Shown here in pieces: positions 1 to 7,551 of a stretch of DNA of 19,104 nucleotides. A program made the position numbers and the translations under genes. The DNA is from Conidiobolus incongruus B7586 (lineage: Eukaryota; Entomophthoromycota; Entomophthoromycetes; Entomophthorales; Conidiobolaceae). The notes beneath the pieces were generated by a model. It was not told the origin of the DNA and did no database searches. It saw nothing but the letters and a program-made list of their open reading frames with translations. The DNA lies in assembly GCA_000697335.1 (NCBI GenBank), contig JNEM01011490.1, positions 1 to 19,104 on the forward strand, written 5' to 3'. Within the stretch, counting starts at the first letter, position 1. Every line of letters begins with the position of its first letter.

Positions 1-96
1 TAAATATTATTTTAATATATATTAATAAATAAGTTTTTTGATTATATAAATATCCCTAAATAAAATATTTTTATATTATATTTTTGAATTATATCA

Positions 97-113
97 ATAT
101 ATATATATATATA
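97..113. repeat. AT dinucleotide microsatellite
   Basis: An uninterrupted alternating A/T run of 17 bases, seen directly. It is simple sequence expected in DNA of this composition and no function is implied. Confidence 0.85.
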
Positions 114-340
114 ATTATCTTTTGTTTATAGTTTTTTTATAGTTATAATTTCATTTTAAATTTTTTAATTAAATAAATATAAATATTAAGAAAACTATAA
201 ATTAATAAATCTAATTAAAATTTGATATTTTAAAAAATTAATTATCTTTTGCTTTACAGATTAACTCAATAATATTTACTATTAAATTATATTAAATTAT
301 TAAACTTGCTGAAGATAAAAAAAATAATAAAATAAATATT

Positions 341-364
341 TGCGATATATTGCGATATATTGCA
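341..364. repeat. Short tandem repeat, 10-bp unit
   Basis: Two perfect head-to-tail copies of TGCGATATAT are followed by a partial third copy beginning TGCA. It stands out because CG dinucleotides are rare in the surrounding DNA. It could be a duplicated protein-binding site or chance slippage. Confidence 0.7.
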
Positions 365-1357
365 ATAAAATAGTTATATTTATTAATTTTTTTCTTTATA
401 ACCTTGTTTACCAAATCAATAAGTTTTAAACTTTATTTTATTATTTATATAACTATTGAAACTTTTTTATTGCTTCAGAATCTCAAGTGAATTACATTTT
501 AAAAATTCTTCAGGTTTAATAAAATACCAAATAACATTCACTTTATTGTGTAATTTATTTCAAATAATTCAAATAGTCATAAAATAATAATGCTCTAAAT
601 TAATTAACAATACTCAATAATATAATATTAACATATTTGTATTACTAGATTAATTTTTAAATTAACTTAGCTTAAATATAACATATATTTAAAATTCCTA
701 GTTTATTATTATAATATATATTAGGTTTGATCTCTTAACCTTAAATATAATATTTAATATTTGAATTAAGTCTTGCTTTGGATATTAATATAATATTTCA
801 ATATTTCAATATATCAAAAATCAAAACTTATACCAAACATTTTGATACATTTCTTAATTATTAAAAGAAAATTCTAAATCAGACCTTGTATAAATTAAAT
901 AAAATAATTATTATATTATTTATAAAATTAAATGTAAAAATAAGAATAAACTTAATTTCTATAAAAATTTATCAGCTTTAAGTTACTTAAAAATATTTAA
1001 GATTATTAATAAAATTTTAATTATTATACCTACTTATTAATATTTAAAAAGTGCATCTCTATTAAAAACTTATTAGGGGAGTATTAAGAGACTAATTTTT
1101 AAATTTCTTATATAAAAATTTAATATTTAAAAATAACTGTTAATAAATAATTTGTAGTTTAAAGGTTTATAAAAATAAATTTTATCTATATTATTGTCAA
1201 TTACTATTATATATTAAGATTAAAAATGTCTTTATCAATATTTTACTATATACTAATATTTTCTACCTATTTTTGAATATAATTATATTAACTAACATTT
1301 TCTAATCTTAAATAAACTCACTGTTATAATAAATTGATTATATCATCACTAATTTAG

Positions 1358-1462
1358 GTCTGCTTTTGTACTGTACTGACCTTTCTATTTACTATTGTCA
1401 TAAGATTCCAACTTATATATTTTAAAAGCAGAAACAAAGTCAGAGCTATTTATTTTGCCTAA
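1358..1462 (+). pseudogene. Exon-like fragment, possible remnant of a membrane-protein gene
   Basis: Directly after a TTTAG acceptor-like site a frame of 34 codons stays open to a TAA. It encodes a hydrophobic stretch (residues around TVLTFLFTIVI) followed by a basic segment (FKSRNKVR), the pattern of a final membrane helix with a cytoplasmic tail. A second short hydrophobic frame lies near 1530-1570. No start codon or upstream exon could be linked to either. It may be the tail of a decayed host gene or a chance frame; the family is unknown and confidence is low. Confidence 0.15.
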
Positions 1463-1845
1463 AGATCACAATAGTGCCTTAAATGCTACTGCTTGAAACG
1501 ATATAATATTTTAAAATTGAATCTAAATATTTGTGTTAAAAGTGATAGTTTGCCTTGGCTTTGATTAAATATTATTATGTAGAGATCAAAACCAGTAAAA
1601 ATGATGTGAACAGTGATATTACATTATAATATTATCTAAAAATTTTCAAATAACTCAAATTTAAAATCATGAAACATGGTTTCACGTTAAATTTTTTTGG
1701 TATAGTAAAAATTTCTTACACATAGTAGTCAAAAAATTAAAAGTATTTGTCATACTTAAAGATTCAATTCATTATATTATATAAAAATAAATGAATAAGA
1801 TTTATATATTAAAAAAGAATGAAGTATTTGCAAATTCATGTAAAT

Positions 1846-3324
1846 TTATAACTTAAGACCTTCAGCAACTCTTCTGCCATACTCTTCGTCACATCTGGTA
1901 AAGATATCAACCATACGCTTTTGAATATCTTTGTTGGCACCACCGAGATGACCAACTATGTTGTAGATCAATCGCTCTCTTTCAGGTTCGGTCATTTTGC
2001 GATACAGTTCCCCAGGTTGGACAAAGTCATCGTCACTTGGAAAGATCACATAGCGACGAATTTCTCCTTCGGAATAGTTGTAATGCTTGTTGCCATTAAC
2101 TAACATATTTTTTTCAGAGCCATGGGGGCGTGCGGGATGGTGTGGAGCGAAGCTGTTGGGATAGTAATTAGGTAATCCATCATGGTTGCCGTCAATGCGC
2201 ATTTTTCCATCAGATTGGCCGTTGACAGGAGGATAGAAGTTCTTGGGTTGGTTGATTGGGATCTGGTTGTAGTTGACACCAAGACGATATCTTTGAGTAT
2301 CGGCGTATGAGAATAGTCTTCCTTGGAGCATTTTGTCGTTGGTGGGCTCAATACCTGGAATGAGATTGGCTGGGGAGAATGCAACTTGCTCAACTTCCGC
2401 AAAGTAATTGTCAGGGTTTCTGTTGAGGACTAATTTACCTATAGGAATTAAGGGAAAATCACCATGTGGTAAGACTTTGGTAATGTCTAATGGGTTCCAT
2501 CTACATGTCTTGAATTGCTCTGGAGTCATCAGTTGCATACACATGGTCCAGCTTGGATAGTTCTTGTTTTCAATTGCTTCGTAAAGATCCCGCTTGGAAT
2601 AGTCAGGGTCTTGTGCCGCCAATTTGATGGCTTCGTCGGAAGTATGATTCTTAATGCCTTGATCGGATTTCAAGTGGAATTTCACATAGTGTTCCTCTCC
2701 TTTATCATTGATCAATTTCAAGGTGTGGCCATAATAGCCATTCATATGACGGAACCCATCGGGAGTGCCACGATCAGAGAAGAGGATGGTGACTTGGTGA
2801 GCCGACTCAGGTGTCAAACTAAAGAAGTCCCAATAAGCATTAACGTCCTTAAGATGAGTTTTTGGATTTCTCTTTTGACTATGGACAAAGTCGGGAAATT
2901 GCTTAGGGTCTCTAATAAAGAACACAGGCGTATTATTAGCCACAAAATCCCAATTGCCATCTTCAGTATAGAACTTGATTGCAAAGCCTCTTGGATCTCT
3001 TGCGGTATCTGGGCCTCCTGATTCAGGAATCACGAGGGAAAATCTAACGAAAGCTGGAGTCTTCTTGCCCACCTGGCAGAACATTTTCGCCTTGGTGATA
3101 TCGGACAAATCCTTAGTTAATTCGAAATAGCCATGAGCGCCTGCACCGTTCGCATGCACAACTCGCTCTGGAATGCGCTCGCGGTCAAAGTGAGCGATCT
3201 TTTCAAAGTAGGATACATCGTCAGTAGAAATTGGTCCGTTTCTGCCTACGGTTACGGAAAACTCTTCGTCTTCGATGGGATTACCGGCACTGCTGTGGAA
3301 TACTTTGGCGAATGGACAAGTCAT
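1846..3324 (-). CDS. Heme catalase, small-subunit (clade 3-like) type
   Basis: Decomposes hydrogen peroxide to water and oxygen; in fungi such enzymes work in peroxisomes or cytosol. The 492-aa product spans the whole catalase fold without an intron. Visible landmarks are the active-site signature around FDRERIPERVVHANGAGA with catalytic His57, the distal Asn at 130, the proximal heme ligand Tyr340 in RLFSYADTQ, and Arg336. The C-terminal domain (about 400-492) matches small-subunit catalases. The start is supported by the catalase-like N terminus and by a TATA-like box 61-68 nt upstream. Oddities: the usual VRFSTV is VRFSLV followed by IPE, DLVGNN is DFVANN, and the Trp of the common KVWPH motif is Leu285. 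The C terminus, GLKL, is only weakly like a PTS1 peroxisome signal. The coding GC is far above its surroundings. Confidence 0.96.
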   Translation of the reverse strand: MTCPFAKVFHSSAGNPIEDEEFSVTVGRNGPISTDDVSYFEKIAHFDRERIPERVVHANGAGAHGYFELTKDLSDITKAKMFCQVGKKTPAFVRFSLVIPESGGPDTARDPRGFAIKFYTEDGNWDFVANNTPVFFIRDPKQFPDFVHSQKRNPKTHLKDVNAYWDFFSLTPESAHQVTILFSDRGTPDGFRHMNGYYGHTLKLINDKGEEHYVKFHLKSDQGIKNHTSDEAIKLAAQDPDYSKRDLYEAIENKNYPSWTMCMQLMTPEQFKTCRWNPLDITKVLPHGDFPLIPIGKLVLNRNPDNYFAEVEQVAFSPANLIPGIEPTNDKMLQGRLFSYADTQRYRLGVNYNQIPINQPKNFYPPVNGQSDGKMRIDGNHDGLPNYYPNSFAPHHPARPHGSEKNMLVNGNKHYNYSEGEIRRYVIFPSDDDFVQPGELYRKMTEPERERLIYNIVGHLGGANKDIQKRMVDIFTRCDEEYGRRVAEGLKL

Positions 3325-3644
3325 TGTTATTGATATTAGTTACAAAATAATTAATTAAGTCATTGTTAGTAATAAATAGCTTTTTTTATATATGTATAAT
3401 AAGCTATAATTCGTCACAGTGATATCAAAATGATTTTAGAACTAATCATTTATATGAAGTCACAAATATGTAATTTTTAATTTCCTTAACTTATAATTGA
3501 ATGAGAAATCAAATTTTGATCGAATCTTTTTTGATCAATTCTATCCAAAATAAATTAATTAATCTTATGTTATTAGAAATATATGATCTAATGCAGATTT
3601 TAATTTTATTCAATTTAATTTGATATTGAGTTTTAAATTAAAAT
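3325..3644. other. Catalase promoter region
   Basis: Non-coding, AT-rich DNA upstream of the catalase start. Apart from the TATA-like box at 3385-3392 I see no clear regulatory motif. Confidence 0.6.
3385..3392 (-). promoter_or_regulatory. TATA-like box of the catalase gene
   Basis: On the minus strand TATATAAA lies 61-68 nt before the catalase ATG. That spacing resembles the TATA boxes of other genes here. In such AT-rich DNA a chance match is possible, but the shared position supports it. Confidence 0.5.
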
Positions 3645-4200
3645 TTATAATTGTTCATTAAAATCTACAAAAGCAGATATTTGATTATTTCTATATATGG
3701 TAAATCTGTATGTGACATCATTAATATTCAAATTCATTTTGATTTCATCAACTATCAACTTCTTGTAAAAGAAGTTGTTGAAAAGAAATAGTACGAAAAT
3801 ATGATCCAGGGAAGAAATATGAGATAAGGGGTTAACAGAGAGTTTATTGATTATCATCAGATAACTGAGATTGCACAGAGCAGTCCTTCCATTGTCTCGT
3901 TTACAGAGCACGTGTGCTTTATATTATTAGTTGATAGTGCGTCTACCAATCGATGAGATTAATTGTAGCTTTGCTTCAAATTTCATGGGAGAATGCTAAC
4001 TGGTTGGGGATATAGGGAGAAAAGGTTCAGATCAAGTGAAAAAACCGGATTCTTGAGAGTGAGTCTGAAGACTCACTACATCGCAGTAATGATTTCATAA
4101 AGGAAATATTTTAAACCAATTGCTAGATCACGAAATATATCATTAATTATAGTAAATTCAGGTGCCACCTTATCGAGAGTTGGTTGTAATGAGAACTCAT
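3645..4200 (-). other. GC-elevated stretch with exon-like frames, gene unresolved
   Basis: This stretch is visibly richer in G+C than the intergenic DNA around it, as the real exons are. On the minus strand a frame is open from about 3911 to a TAA at 3645. Its first ATG gives about 70 residues, including a hydrophobic part (SLDHIFVLFLFNNFFY) and a polar tail ending NEQL. Another open frame covers about 3990-4085, and an ATG with a short open stretch sits at 4200. I could not connect these with acceptable splice sites, and no family is recognisable. It may be a small spliced gene, a decayed one, or a non-coding transcript. Confidence 0.25.
4058..4077. repeat. Perfect 8-bp inverted repeat
   Basis: The arms AGTGAGTC and GACTCACT are separated by TGAA. 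Each arm carries a TGAGTC/GACTCA element resembling a bZIP (AP-1/Gcn4-type) half-site, and as RNA it would form a compact tetraloop hairpin. It lies in the unresolved GC-elevated stretch. Confidence 0.5.
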
Positions 4201-4474
4201 ATTCATATATTTTTTAGATACATAATTCATTGATTTTATAATAGAATATATATGATCAAATGAGTCAACTTAAGCTTATTTATTCATAAAAATGATTGGG
4301 AATTTTTAATAAAAATTAATATTATGTTCATTAATCTCAGAATTATTTAAGTTTTGGCTTTTATTATTAATGGTAGGTTATTGTCATATAATATTTTGTT
4401 GATAATCTATTCATAATTAATTTTTTATTGATATAATTGTTTATATAATTTTGATTATTTTAGTATTATTATTA
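4201..4474. other. AT-rich intergenic DNA downstream of the DUF4272 gene
   Basis: Stop-rich A/T sequence with no coding signal. It should contain the 3' end of the minus-strand DUF4272 transcript. Confidence 0.6.
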
Positions 4475-5603
4475 TTAAAGGTGTTCAGCATCCCAAATCT
4501 TAGCAATTGGAGAGCCTGTGCTAATATCAGCTGGGTCATCATCCCATTCCATCGATCCCATAACCCAGCAGAAGGCAAATAATCGACTTCTAGCAATTTC
4601 CATAATTGCATACTGGTGATGGAAGTCCAAATGCTTGAATGCAACAACTCCATTGCCCTCTTCTGGAATACCGCCCAAATCCACACCAAAGTCATCGTCA
4701 ACTACATAGGACAGCAATTTGTCTTTCTTAGCCTTCTCAGCGGTGAGTTTAATATGTTCTGGCAGATTGTTAATCATTTTTTTCAAAGCGTTAGGCAAAT
4801 GATCAAACTCTATATCATCTTCCCTATTCTCGTCAGTGAAAATATCGGTTGGGGGATACTTCAAATCTAACAAGTTTTGAGCTTTGCCTCGCCAGTGCCA
4901 TGTTTCGCAAATGGTGAACTGCTGGTGGAATAGAAGGGGATCTCTCAACGACCAGTCGGTGAGCTGGAATTGATCGATGGTTCGGGGTTGCGATGGAAGG
5001 ATGTTGGTACAGCGGAACAAATCGGGTCGTGAGAATTGGTGATTGTAGGCTGGGATGGATTCTTGGAGACTTAAAGTCCATAGAAGAATACCTATTAAAT
5101 AATCATCAATTATATATTCATATTGTTATATGTTTATATTACCAAATGATTCCCACATTGATGAATATTTACTAATATCGTGTTGAGTCCAATTTCCCAT
5201 AGGTTTCATCATCAAATCCTTTTCCTATTAATATAATCATTCAAAGTTAATATATTTCTATTCACTATATAGATTTAAGTATACTTTTATTGTTAATAAA
5301 TCCCGAATGTTGGTAGTTTCTACAGCATTTTTAATCCCTTTGAAGGCGGATTCAATTCTCTCACCTAAAAGCAAAAATCATTACTCATAATATTTTAATG
5401 TTTTAAAAGTTATTACTGTTGGCTGCATTCTTCAAAGCTGCTTCAATACCCCATCTAGACAACATGAGATGAACACAACTAATACGGTGGGCAATATCCT
5501 GACTGCTTCTACCTATTCCAGGTACACCGCTGGCATACTGACGATTTAGCATAAACTTAATAGGGTTTTGTTTGATTAGTTGAGGTTTTAATAATTTTAT
5601 CAT
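4475..5603 (-). CDS. DUF4272 protein with predicted mitochondrial presequence, four exons
   Basis: Biochemical function is unknown. The exons on the minus strand are 5603-5417, 5364-5285, 5224-5143 and 5091-4475. They join in frame across introns of 52, 60 and 51 nt with GTAATA, GTATAC and GTAATA donors and TAG acceptors, giving 321 aa. DUF4272 features are the N-terminal helix SSQDIAHRISCVHLML, the stretch ESFGILLWTLSLQESIP formed across the third splice junction, ETWHWRGKAQ, and a C-terminal part with HHQYAIMEIARSRLFAFCWV followed by EWDDDPADIST. Family proteins usually begin near the SSQDIAHR helix. Here about 30 extra residues are basic, without acidic residues, and contain RQY before AS, like an R-3 mitochondrial cleavage site. 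No TATA box lies close upstream. It is divergent from the peptide precursor. The domain call is from memory of the family. Confidence 0.85.
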
Positions 5604-5614
5604 TTTTTATTTTT

Positions 5615-5644
5615 AATTCGCTGCAATTAATTTTATTGCGAATT
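5615..5644. repeat. Interrupted inverted repeat before the DUF4272 start
   Basis: The arms AATTCG and CGAATT enclose a second pair, CAAT and ATTG, with a CTG bulge on one side. It lies 12-41 nt before the DUF4272 ATG, so it would be in the 5' leader or core promoter and could be an operator or a leader hairpin. Confidence 0.4.
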
Positions 5645-5828
5645 GAGGTTTAATTTATTTTTGAAATACAGTATATTGTCATTATGGGATTTTCATTTTT
5701 ATTGAAATTTGGTTAGTGTTTGAATGATTAAATATTAATTGGGTGATGTTATCTTCAAAATTGTTATTTTAAGATTTATACCTTTATCAAAATTTGAACA
5801 CGCTGTAGATATATAGAATTGATCAATT

Positions 5829-5842
5829 ATGTTGACCAACAT
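5829..5842. promoter_or_regulatory. Palindrome in the divergent promoter
   Basis: ATGTTG and CAACAT flank the dinucleotide AC, a perfect 6-bp dyad with a 2-nt spacer. It lies about 110 bp before the precursor TATA box, where an activator or repressor dimer could bind. No factor can be named. Confidence 0.35.
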
Positions 5843-5950
5843 TGATAATCTATTGATTGCACAAGTTCAATGTTTAAATCAATTGGAATATCTTAAATTT
5901 ACCCCACAATTTTTTCAACTATCACTTTTTTTCAATTGTCTCAACATTAT

Positions 5951-5958
5951 TATATAAA
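5951..5958 (+). promoter_or_regulatory. TATA box of the peptide precursor gene
   Basis: TATATAAA lies 55-62 nt before the ATG at 6013. If transcription starts about 30 nt downstream, the leader is about 30 nt and skips a five-codon frame (5964-5981) that would otherwise act as an upstream ORF. Confidence 0.6.
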
Positions 5959-6012
5959 CTACAATGAATATGCAGACTTGAGAGTTATAATATCACTATT
6001 ATTAATAATATA

Positions 6013-6471
6013 ATGCAATTCAAAACTATTTTGTTGAGTTTAATTTTCAATTTGACCATTGCTGAAGCTTACTCACTGCCATATAAGTCAGTAGCTGAAT
6101 TGGTTAGGCGACATGACGGCCCCCATGATACTAATATTGCCAGAAGATCTGTAAACTTGGAGCGCAGACAGCACGACCATCACCATCATCACCATCACCA
6201 CCAAAGCAGCAAAGCCAAGAAGTTGAGTAGACGTCACGATGGTCCTCACGACACTTCCAAAGCCAAAAGATCCATTTCATTGGAACGTCGTCAAGAAGGT
6301 CGTAATGGAGGAGGTCACAATAGCCACGCACGCCATCACAGAAGAGCTTCCAAATTAAACCGACGTCACGAAGGTCCTCACGACACTCTCGTCCGAAGAT
6401 TGACCATAGCACTTGCCAATGCTGATCAACAGGTCGGTGGATCCAATAAACCCAATGAATCATCTTCATAA
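6013..6471 (+). CDS. Secreted Kex2-type repeat precursor of HDGPHDT peptides
   Basis: The 152-aa product starts with a signal peptide (about residues 1-19, hydrophobic core ILLSLIFNLTIA, likely cut after AEA). There are no cysteines. Three copies of RRH[DE]GPHDT start at residues 32, 73 and 117, each followed after 2-3 residues by RR or KR. The first two copies are also followed by S[VI][NS]LERRQ. Dibasic sites near 32-33, 44-45, 51-52, 73-74, 85-86, 92-93, 110-111, 117-118 and 128-129 would release peptides of about 5-20 residues. The spacer after copy 1 holds eight consecutive His (56-63). A longer unprocessed-looking tail ends SNKPNESSS. This is the architecture of Kex2-processed repeat proteins, which in fungi give pheromones, RiPP toxins or cell-wall peptides. 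I know no family with this core, so the role is open. A polyadenylation signal follows at 6531. Confidence 0.88.
   Translation: MQFKTILLSLIFNLTIAEAYSLPYKSVAELVRRHDGPHDTNIARRSVNLERRQHDHHHHHHHHQSSKAKKLSRRHDGPHDTSKAKRSISLERRQEGRNGGGHNSHARHHRRASKLNRRHEGPHDTLVRRLTIALANADQQVGGSNKPNESSS
6106..6399 (+). repeat. Three peptide repeat units within the precursor
   Basis: Units begin at 6106, 6229 and 6361 and encode RRHDGPHDT, RRHDGPHDT and RRHEGPHDT. Units 1 and 2 use different codons at 8 of the 9 positions with identical protein. Units 2 and 3 are nearly identical in DNA apart from the first Arg codon and the Asp-to-Glu change. Units 2 and 3 are therefore the younger pair, or were homogenised, and unit 1 is older. 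Confidence 0.9.
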
Positions 6472-6530
6472 ATTAGGAAGAGCATGTAACCCACCAACAT
6501 CAGTTAAGCATTTTATACCTTATAACTTGC

Positions 6531-6536
6531 AATAAA
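6531..6536 (+). terminator. Polyadenylation signal of the peptide precursor
   Basis: AATAAA lies 60 nt after the stop codon, following a leader of higher G+C that reads like 3' untranslated sequence. The canonical hexamer at a typical distance supports it. Confidence 0.5.
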
Positions 6537-7197
6537 TAATTATTGATTTCCATCATATCTGTCCTTTTGCTATTGATTCAATATGTTATTTTATAATATA
6601 ACTGTATTATTTCATTTACATTTCCTATATATTCAATTTAAAATTGAACCAACTAATAAAAATTTACCAATCAATTAATATAATGTAAAAAATATAATCC
6701 TTAATAAAATGGTTAATACATAATCAACTTAAATCAATTACTATATTTTATAAAGGATTTATAACTATTAAAATTTAGATAAATTTTCCTGTAATGAACA
6801 ATCTCGATTTTAAATAATTTTGAATATTTATCAAAATATAATATATTGAAATTAATATATAGTCTTAAATATATTCTGATATGTTCAATTATATTGAAAA
6901 TTTTATAAAATTAGTAATTTTGTTGACTGATATTGACTATTTTCTACTCTTTTATTTGTTAATGTTTATAATCATTAATGATTGTGATTCTAACCTAATT
7001 ATTTCAAACAAGTATTGTAATATTATTTTTATCAATAATACTATATTTAAATTAACATTATTATTTAATTTTATATTAGATTACAATTAGATAATATATT
7101 TATCGGAAAAGTTTTAATAATATGACCATAATGATTTTAATTTCAATGAAACTAATGCAGTAAAAATTATGTTAGAAAGTGCAATATGATAATCAAT
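6537..7197. other. AT-rich spacer between convergent genes
   Basis: The precursor (plus) and the first small secreted protein gene (minus) converge on this spacer. It is stop-rich A/T. A 69-codon hydrophobic frame at 6881-7090 has the composition of random AT sequence and is not called. The 3' ends of both transcripts should lie here. Confidence 0.6.
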
Positions 7198-7551
7198 TTA
7201 AATGAACATCGGCGGAGCAGAATTGGGCAAAGGATCATTCAAAGAAGCCGAATTCAATCCGGTGAGGGGCCCGTGGGGCTGCGCAGTGCTATCGTCATGA
7301 ATAAAAAAAGTAGGCTGCTGCTGAGGCATGAACGTCATAGGAGGCGGTGAGAGGAACTGAACCCCACTAGGGGAAGCAGGTCCCGAATTGTTAACAATAT
7401 TGGTAGCCCCCCCCCCAACATTACCCGTTGCCTGCTTTGCACCGAACAGTTCGGGAATTACACCACCAGGATTCGGCACAGGTGCTCCCAAAATATTTGA
7501 TATTAAATGGATAGTTATCCAAATATAAATCATAGTGAGACTTAGATTCAA
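7198..7551 (-). CDS. Small secreted protein A, LF/Q/GN peptide family, extended form
   Basis: The 117-aa product has an N-terminal hydrophobic segment (core MIYIWITIHLISNIL) with a likely cleavage after LGA, and no cysteines. The mature N terminus carries IPELFGAKQATGNV followed by an Asn-Asn-Ser-Gly end, matching the shorter genes at 9262 and 10360. Unlike them it continues for about 60 residues rich in Pro, Gln, Ser and Gly. A run of ten G on the coding strand encodes Gly-Gly-Gly right after GNV, so the reading frame of the whole extension depends on that tract. A second in-frame ATG at 7533 is possible: the TATA-like box is only 30-37 nt before the first ATG but 48-55 nt before the second. 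The shared MNL start with the 9262 gene favours the first. Function unknown; not a family I recognise. Confidence 0.8.
   Translation of the reverse strand: MNLSLTMIYIWITIHLISNILGAPVPNPGGVIPELFGAKQATGNVGGGATNIVNNSGPASPSGVQFLSPPPMTFMPQQQPTFFIHDDSTAQPHGPLTGLNSASLNDPLPNSAPPMFI
7407..7416. repeat. Ten-base C/G homopolymer inside gene A
   Basis: Ten C on the plus strand, read as G in the gene, is exceptional in DNA this poor in G+C. Such tracts slip easily in replication and sequencing, and any length change not divisible by three would replace the C-terminal extension. Confidence 0.9.

Larger units (their letters stand above)
1..1845. other. AT-rich intergenic DNA downstream of the catalase
   Basis: This stretch is almost entirely A/T with stop codons in all frames and no gene I can support. 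It holds a short AT dinucleotide run (97-113), a 10-bp tandem repeat (341-364) and an exon-like scrap (1358-1462), listed separately. The last few hundred bases must contain the 3' untranslated region of the minus-strand catalase, but no unambiguous polyadenylation signal stands out in such composition. Confidence 0.7.
5604..6012. promoter_or_regulatory. Shared divergent promoter region
   Basis: About 410 bp separate the start codons of the minus-strand DUF4272 gene and the plus-strand peptide precursor, so both promoters must lie here. On the precursor side there is a TATA box. On the DUF4272 side there is none, only the inverted repeat at 5615-5644. ATTGG (reverse CCAAT) elements occur near 5738 and 5881. 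Confidence 0.6.

Noticed and set aside
1846-1854. Catalase C terminus LKL as a clear PTS1 peroxisome signal
   Set aside because: Position -3 is Leu rather than Ser, Ala or Cys, so it is at best a weak variant and no location is claimed.
3316-3330. Horizontal transfer of the catalase inferred from its start context
   Set aside because: The promoter has the same TATA spacing as its neighbours and the protein resembles eukaryotic as well as bacterial small-subunit catalases, so the start region gives no evidence either way.
1921-3333. Plus-strand and alternative-frame open frames overlapping the catalase
   Set aside because: They lie within a gene whose full-length protein is unmistakable; they reflect its higher G+C and have no protein-like features of their own.
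6131-6469. Minus-strand frame antisense to the peptide precursor
   Set aside because: It mirrors the repeats of the precursor, and the silent codon changes between repeats fit selection on the plus-strand protein only.
6881-7090. 69-codon hydrophobic frame on the plus strand
   Set aside because: Almost entirely Ile, Asn, Leu and Phe codons, as random AT-rich DNA gives; no composition shift or motif.
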